Below, one piece after another: positions 60,196-64,000 of a DNA stretch of 64,000 bases. The DNA comes from Pseudovibrio sp. Tun.PSC04-5.I4 (GTDB taxonomy: Bacteria > Pseudomonadota > Alphaproteobacteria > Rhizobiales > Stappiaceae), in contig NZ_FNLB01000008.1 in assembly GCF_900104145.1 (NCBI RefSeq), positions 434,001 through 498,000 of the forward strand. Reading direction: 5' to 3'. Made by a program: the position numbers and the translations under genes. Position 1 is the first letter of the stretch, and each line of letters starts with the position of its first letter. The notes below the pieces were generated by a model that did no database searches, was not told the origin of the DNA, and saw nothing but the letters and a program-made list of their open reading frames with translations.

Positions 60196-61201
60196 TCCGT
60201 GCAGGGGCGGCGCTTCCATGCTTTCTTTTCTCAAGAGCCATTTCCGCGTTAGCGGCTAAGGGAGATTTCAAGTCGTTGCCGGAAGGCAATGTCCGCCTAT
60301 TACTTCTTTCGTTAGAAAGTGATTGTTTTGTATTGTTTGTATTTATGTGTCGGAAATTAATTTCCGACCTGTCGGAAGTATTCTTCCCACCAAAGGCGGT
60401 TTTCCGCTCTTTCAAGGGTGCTGTTTTAGTCTCGCCTGGATGTTGGGTACTAGCCCCGTTTGGGGTTGTTTCACCATCAGGAGTAGCGGGCTTTTCGAAC
60501 GCCTCGATGAGTGATTTCATCTGCTGGCTCCACTGAACCAGCTGGGTGATTGTCACCCGCGCCTCAACCCGTTTTGGAAGGCTTTTCAGCAGGCTCATTG
60601 CCTGGTCTGCAGCCGCATGGCCGGGGTTCAAGGTGAGGCGTTCGCGCAAAACACGTTTGTGGATCTGAACCCCTGCTTTTTCCTGCTTCCAGATCAGCGC
60701 CCGTTGTTCCTGGCCTTCAACCAAATCCAAAAGGCGTTCATAGAGAGCGGCCAGTGGTGCCAGATTAACGCCATAGGCTTCCTTCAGTTCCCCACTTGGA
60801 GATCTGTGGCCGTATCGACGTTTGTTGCCGCTGTCATGCCAGCATAGTAATCCAAGGCGATTGAGCGCACGTTCAATATTTAAAACCTGACGCTCACTGA
60901 TCCCGCGCCGGCTCGCGGCCGCACTCACGGTCAGATAGACAATTGGACTGCTGCCAGGTTGCCAATCTTGCAGCCGCGTAAAACCCATCAAAAACTCCAG
61001 ATAGGAAATCAGCGCGCCTGTAATGTTCATTGCAAGCCTCGCCCGCTTCAACAAGGAGAGCACATCCCAGTGGCTCACCCCGTCCGGCAATCCAACAAAG
61101 TCTTTTGCAGCCTCTTCAGCCATCTCATTTTGCTGGCGCGATGTGTTACCGATTCCGACTATTTTTGTCGGGGTTTGCGGCCGTGCCGCTTCAATATGCA
61201 T
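60196..61201 (-). pseudogene. repC: repC, 5' part with intact start (cut by an IS3-family element)
   Basis: From ATG 61201 about 335 residues of a RepC-type plasmid initiator. They include a winged-HTH region VYLTVSAAASRRGISERQVLNIERALNRLGLLCWHDSGNKRRYGHR and GELKEAYGVNLAPLAALYERL. In repABC plasmids RepC starts replication from an origin within its own gene. Here the gene is broken, and no repA or repB lies upstream on this strand; a peptidase gene does. Confidence 0.85.
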
Positions 61202-61905
61202 GTCGTAATTTCCGTTACAAACGGAAGCTTTGAGCAGAATTGAGAGTAAAAAATCCCGTTCGCAAAAACTATTGCGTTCTTCACTCTTGCAATTTTTGGG
61301 AGAACAACATAAAACCGTAGGTGCTTATTCTATTGGTTTTATGTTGTGCTCCCTGGTTGCCTCTGGCTTCCAGGGTTTACTTTTTTATGGACTATGTCCG
61401 CCTGTTTCTCTTCCTTTATTGATGTTTGCTTGCTGTGTTTGTGTCTTTAACGCGAGAATACTCCCGTAGATGAATCACAAAGCCACCAAATAAAATCCAT
61501 GAAAATATTACACTTGAAACGAGTATCAACTCTACTCGTATTCGCGGCTGAGTGCGGCCTGCATCCGGTTATCCAGAGCTTTATGGAAAATTTGAACTTC
61601 GTTTTATTCTTCCGCCAAATTATTGATAATGCTCACTTAATGGCACGTGCCACTGTGTTAACATTGGTTAACATTTACCGCTCTTCAGCGAGTAAGGCAG
61701 CTCATTTACAATGCTGGATGATCAAGGTAACTGCCTTAAGATTTAAGGTGCCATACCTTCGATTACTTCTCATGTTATGACTTTACTTAAGATGAATTGA
61801 AGTACAAATGAATTATAACTAGTTTTACATGCCTGACGCATCAATATTAACTTGCAACATATACGTGTAATCTATAATATATTAAGTAGTATAGAGGGTT
61901 GTTTT
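61202..61905. other. Non-coding stretch upstream of repC
   Basis: About 700 bases between repC and the divergent M48 gene. Frames present lack ribosome binding sites and family features. It contains the perfect palindrome TGGCACGTGCCA (61641-61652) and the GTTAAC repeat described separately. It may hold promoters, a control RNA or a partition site. Confidence 0.45.
61657..61672. promoter_or_regulatory. GTTAAC-N4-GTTAAC site, possible partition or replication site
   Basis: GTTAACATTGGTTAAC has symmetric GTT...AAC ends spaced like repABC parS sites (16 bases), but the centre lacks the usual GC. It is also a direct repeat of GTTAACATT. It lies 5 bases after a perfect 12-base palindrome. Confidence 0.35.
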
Positions 61906-63093
61906 ATGTTCGGGTTATTCAGCACATTAAAGATTGATTTGGTTCGGGGCTTGTACTTTGCTTTTCTGATTGCGCTTGGCAGTACAGTCAATTTCACCTC
62001 ACTGTGCATCATTTTGGACTTTGCGGAGTTCTTCTACGATGTTCCAAAAGAACTAAACGGCCCTTTGGGGTTCGCTTTGAGCTTTGCTGCAACCTTTCTG
62101 TTCCCAATGGCCCTTTTGAGTATTCCAGGTCTGATTGAAGGTGTGCTGGATATGCGCGCTGGAAGCCGCCGCCCCTCAGCACGCGAGCTTACACAAATTG
62201 ACCCGGTCAAAGCCTACCTGCAGGCTCAGGCCGAGGCCAATGGCGTGAAGCTGCCAAATGCAAAATGGCTGGTGAAGGATAGCGCTCAAATCAATGCGGC
62301 AGCCTATGGCAGGAACCGGATTTACTTCACCACCGGCCTTTTAAAACATGCGCGCAAAAGCGCAGATGGCTTTGAGCAGTTTGCCGGGGTTGCCGCCCAT
62401 GAACTGGGGCATTTACGCAATGGCGATGCACGGGAAAATCTATATTACGATCTGTTGTTGTTCCCTGTACGGATCTTCACGCCGATTTTCGAGTTCCTCT
62501 CCTTTATTCCAATCGTAAACCTGATCACCCGCCCGATTCATATCCTCGTCATGTTGCTTTACAATGGCTTGTTCTCGTTTTCAGAAACCCTTTCAACCAG
62601 CAAGGAATATGCAGCCGACCGTTATGCGTTCTCGCTGCTGGGAGAAGCCGGCCTTGCAAGCCTGTTCAACACCTTCGTCACCAATGAGGAAGCCATCACT
62701 GGTGTTTATGCCAATTTGACCAGTTCGCATCCCCCCTCTGAGCTGCGCCGCGATGAACTTGTCCAGCTCACAGATAATGGCGGCGCTCCTGCCCATATCG
62801 ATCCAGTCCCACAGGAGTTCCTCACCAGCTTTTACGCCAGCAAAAGGCATCCCTTCAAAGTCCAGCCACCCAGGATTGATCCAGTTGAAGAAAGCCCCAT
62901 CACACCAGAACGGAAAGAAGATCAAGCACCACAATCTTCTGGACCTGTCTGGTTAAATGTTCCCTATGTTCAAAAGGACCAGGCCAAAGCTCTGGGCGCA
63001 AAGTTTGATTGGACCTCCAAGCGCTGGTATGCCCCTGATAACGCTGCCGTTGCTGCGCTTGAACAATGGCTCCCACAACCAAGCACCAATTAA
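61906..63093 (+). CDS. M48-family membrane metallopeptidase with C-terminal DUF5710-like domain
   Basis: 395 residues from ATG 61906 (GAGGG upstream). Two N-terminal membrane helices, then HELGH at 165-169 with the third zinc ligand in KEYAADRYA (E234), two further hydrophobic helices between them, as in HtpX-like peptidases. The last 45 residues, WLNVPYVQKDQAKALGAKFDWTSKRWYAP, form a DUF5710-type domain often joined to plasmid primases and conjugation proteins. This fusion suggests a plasmid-related job; substrates unknown. Confidence 0.82.
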   Translation: MFGLFSTLKIDLVRGLYFAFLIALGSTVNFTSLCIILDFAEFFYDVPKELNGPLGFALSFAATFLFPMALLSIPGLIEGVLDMRAGSRRPSARELTQIDPVKAYLQAQAEANGVKLPNAKWLVKDSAQINAAAYGRNRIYFTTGLLKHARKSADGFEQFAGVAAHELGHLRNGDARENLYYDLLLFPVRIFTPIFEFLSFIPIVNLITRPIHILVMLLYNGLFSFSETLSTSKEYAADRYAFSLLGEAGLASLFNTFVTNEEAITGVYANLTSSHPPSELRRDELVQLTDNGGAPAHIDPVPQEFLTSFYASKRHPFKVQPPRIDPVEESPITPERKEDQAPQSSGPVWLNVPYVQKDQAKALGAKFDWTSKRWYAPDNAAVAALEQWLPQPSTN

Positions 63094-63142
63094 GTTGGTA
63101 ATCTCACAGGGCTAAAGCGAACGACTTCCTTCACGAACCTTG

Positions 63143-64000
63143 TTATCTTTCCATGCCGTATTCCTGCTGCTGTTTTTGCTTGCTGTCTTTCACGATCGTA
63201 CGGTGTTGGCTTTCAAGATCCTGAATGGCTTTGTGTTCACCAACTGATCTAAACCAGTCATTCCAACCCATTTTCTCAATTCCATTCTCGTTTTGACGTA
63301 TGACCGGCTTGATTAACTGCGCCCTGACGTCCTCACGTTCAAGGACCTGATCCTGTCTTGTTGTCGCGATAATGATTGTTTTGTCAGGGTTCTTGCGCGC
63401 CATGTCTTGCGCAACAAGCAATAGATTTTCCTCATCAAACACCACGGCAACGGGCCGTTTTGTCAGCTCATGCAAGGCTGCGGCATCGGCGTACCCTTGC
63501 GCGATGAGAACCGTATCATCCTCTTTTGAAAGTTCGCTTGGTTTGCCGGGATCGGGCGCACCTAACATGTGCAGCAGCCCGCTCGTTCTCGCCCCGCGCA
63601 ATCCTTCATCTCCATTGCCGTCAACAAACTGCAGAGAATGCAACTGGCCCTCTATGTCGCGCAGTGGAACCACGATGCGCTCTTTTGCATCCAGGCCAAC
63701 TCCATAAGCCGCAATTTGTTGCTCAGCCAGGTAAGAGCAATTACTGTGATCCGGGCTAACGCTGAGATTATTCCAAACCACATAAGCTTGCCGTGCGCGC
63801 ATATCGCGAATGCGCTCCTCGTTGATGGTATTGATTTTATCAAGTTCAGCGTCACCAAGAGCCTGATCGCGCCACACCAAGCCTTCGCGGCCCGATTCCT
63901 TCAGGTTGGCATCGACTTTGAGTTCCAATACATTGCGGGTATCGTTTTCATCCAGATCCGCCTTCACGATTTCAACGCAGGGCACCCCTTGCGCAAAGGC
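63143..64000 (-). CDS. Toprim/primase-like plasmid protein, 5' end outside the window
   Basis: The frame is open through the window edge, so the start is upstream of 64000. The visible 285 residues contain YGVGLDAKERIVVPLRDIEGQLHSLQFVDGNGDEGLRGARTSG, followed by DTVLIAQGYADAAALHELT and VAVVFDEENLLLVAQDMARKNPDKTIIIAT. This is the Toprim pattern (Glu, then an acidic pair) of TraC/phage-type primases and of large relaxase C-termini. It is convergent with the M48 gene. It probably belongs to a conjugation or replication operon. Confidence 0.75.
   Translation of the reverse strand, partial: AFAQGVPCVEIVKADLDENDTRNVLELKVDANLKESGREGLVWRDQALGDAELDKINTINEERIRDMRARQAYVVWNNLSVSPDHSNCSYLAEQQIAAYGVGLDAKERIVVPLRDIEGQLHSLQFVDGNGDEGLRGARTSGLLHMLGAPDPGKPSELSKEDDTVLIAQGYADAAALHELTKRPVAVVFDEENLLLVAQDMARKNPDKTIIIATTRQDQVLEREDVRAQLIKPVIRQNENGIEKMGWNDWFRSVGEHKAIQDLESQHRTIVKDSKQKQQQEYGMER

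Noticed and set aside
56222..61201. A complete repABC replication locus
   Set aside because: Only a broken repC is found; the genes next to it are not ParA- or ParB-like.
61230..61780. Two plus-strand frames of 79 and 93 codons upstream of the M48 gene
   Set aside because: No ribosome binding sites, odd composition and no family features; left as non-coding.
1..64000. tRNA or rRNA genes
   Set aside because: No cloverleaf-like arms with CCA-type ends or rRNA-like conserved stretches were noticed on reading; a tRNAscan run would settle this.

Overview
The window looks like part of an accessory replicon (plasmid or chromid) of a marine, probably host-associated alphaproteobacterium. The grounds are RepC-type replication pieces, a napEFDABC operon, three TRAP-type transport gene sets in two catabolic islands, IalB-family proteins and minimal YadA-type trimeric autotransporters. 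A Pseudovibrio-like organism is my best guess, from gene content and moderate GC by eye only; no 16S or other marker is present.

Layout. 1-3.8 kb: a truncated serine hydrolase, a broken glycerate dehydrogenase, an EamA exporter, and an arsR-permease-thioredoxin operon. 3.8-6.7 kb: a class II fructose-bisphosphate aldolase and a PfkB kinase behind a 5' leader packed with inverted repeats. 7-17 kb: a periplasmic nitrate reductase operon (napEFDABC, with an FNR-like box) flanked on both sides by a two-gene module, a short trimeric autotransporter plus an IalB-like protein. 17-26 kb: an IS5-family element, then an unsaturated-uronate catabolic region. On the minus strand it has cupin kdgF, TRAP dctPMQ and an SDR, with iclR separately; on the plus strand it has kduD and kduI. 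26-31 kb: a graveyard of insertion sequences (IS6, IS3, IS5, IS21) with a small toxin-antitoxin pair. 31.5-33 kb: a eukaryotic-like Ser/Thr kinase with a degenerate DFG motif.

33-47 kb is the most unusual part. One minus-strand run encodes a PfkB kinase resembling sulfofructose kinase YihV, a class II aldolase, a LarA-family nickel-pincer racemase/epimerase, a divergent triosephosphate isomerase, a SulP transporter, and the whole cofactor-making set LarC, LarE and LarB. Divergently transcribed are a TRAP transporter and a glucose-6-phosphate-isomerase-like gene whose 3' end is cut off by an IS256 element. I read this as a self-contained catabolic island in which a nickel-pincer epimerase feeds an isomerase-kinase-aldolase-TIM route; its substrate is unknown.

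48-53 kb: an RTX-toxin acyltransferase-like protein lacking the usual histidine, two unrecognised proteins, a 360-bp element bounded by 38-bp Tn3-type inverted repeats, and groESL behind a CIRCE operator. 53-64 kb: plasmid backbone and IS elements: an Abi/HEPN protein, an HTH protein near iteron-like repeats, a repC split by an IS3-family element with a 7-bp target duplication, an M48 peptidase and a Toprim/primase-like gene running off the end. No tRNA, rRNA or CRISPR was recognised.
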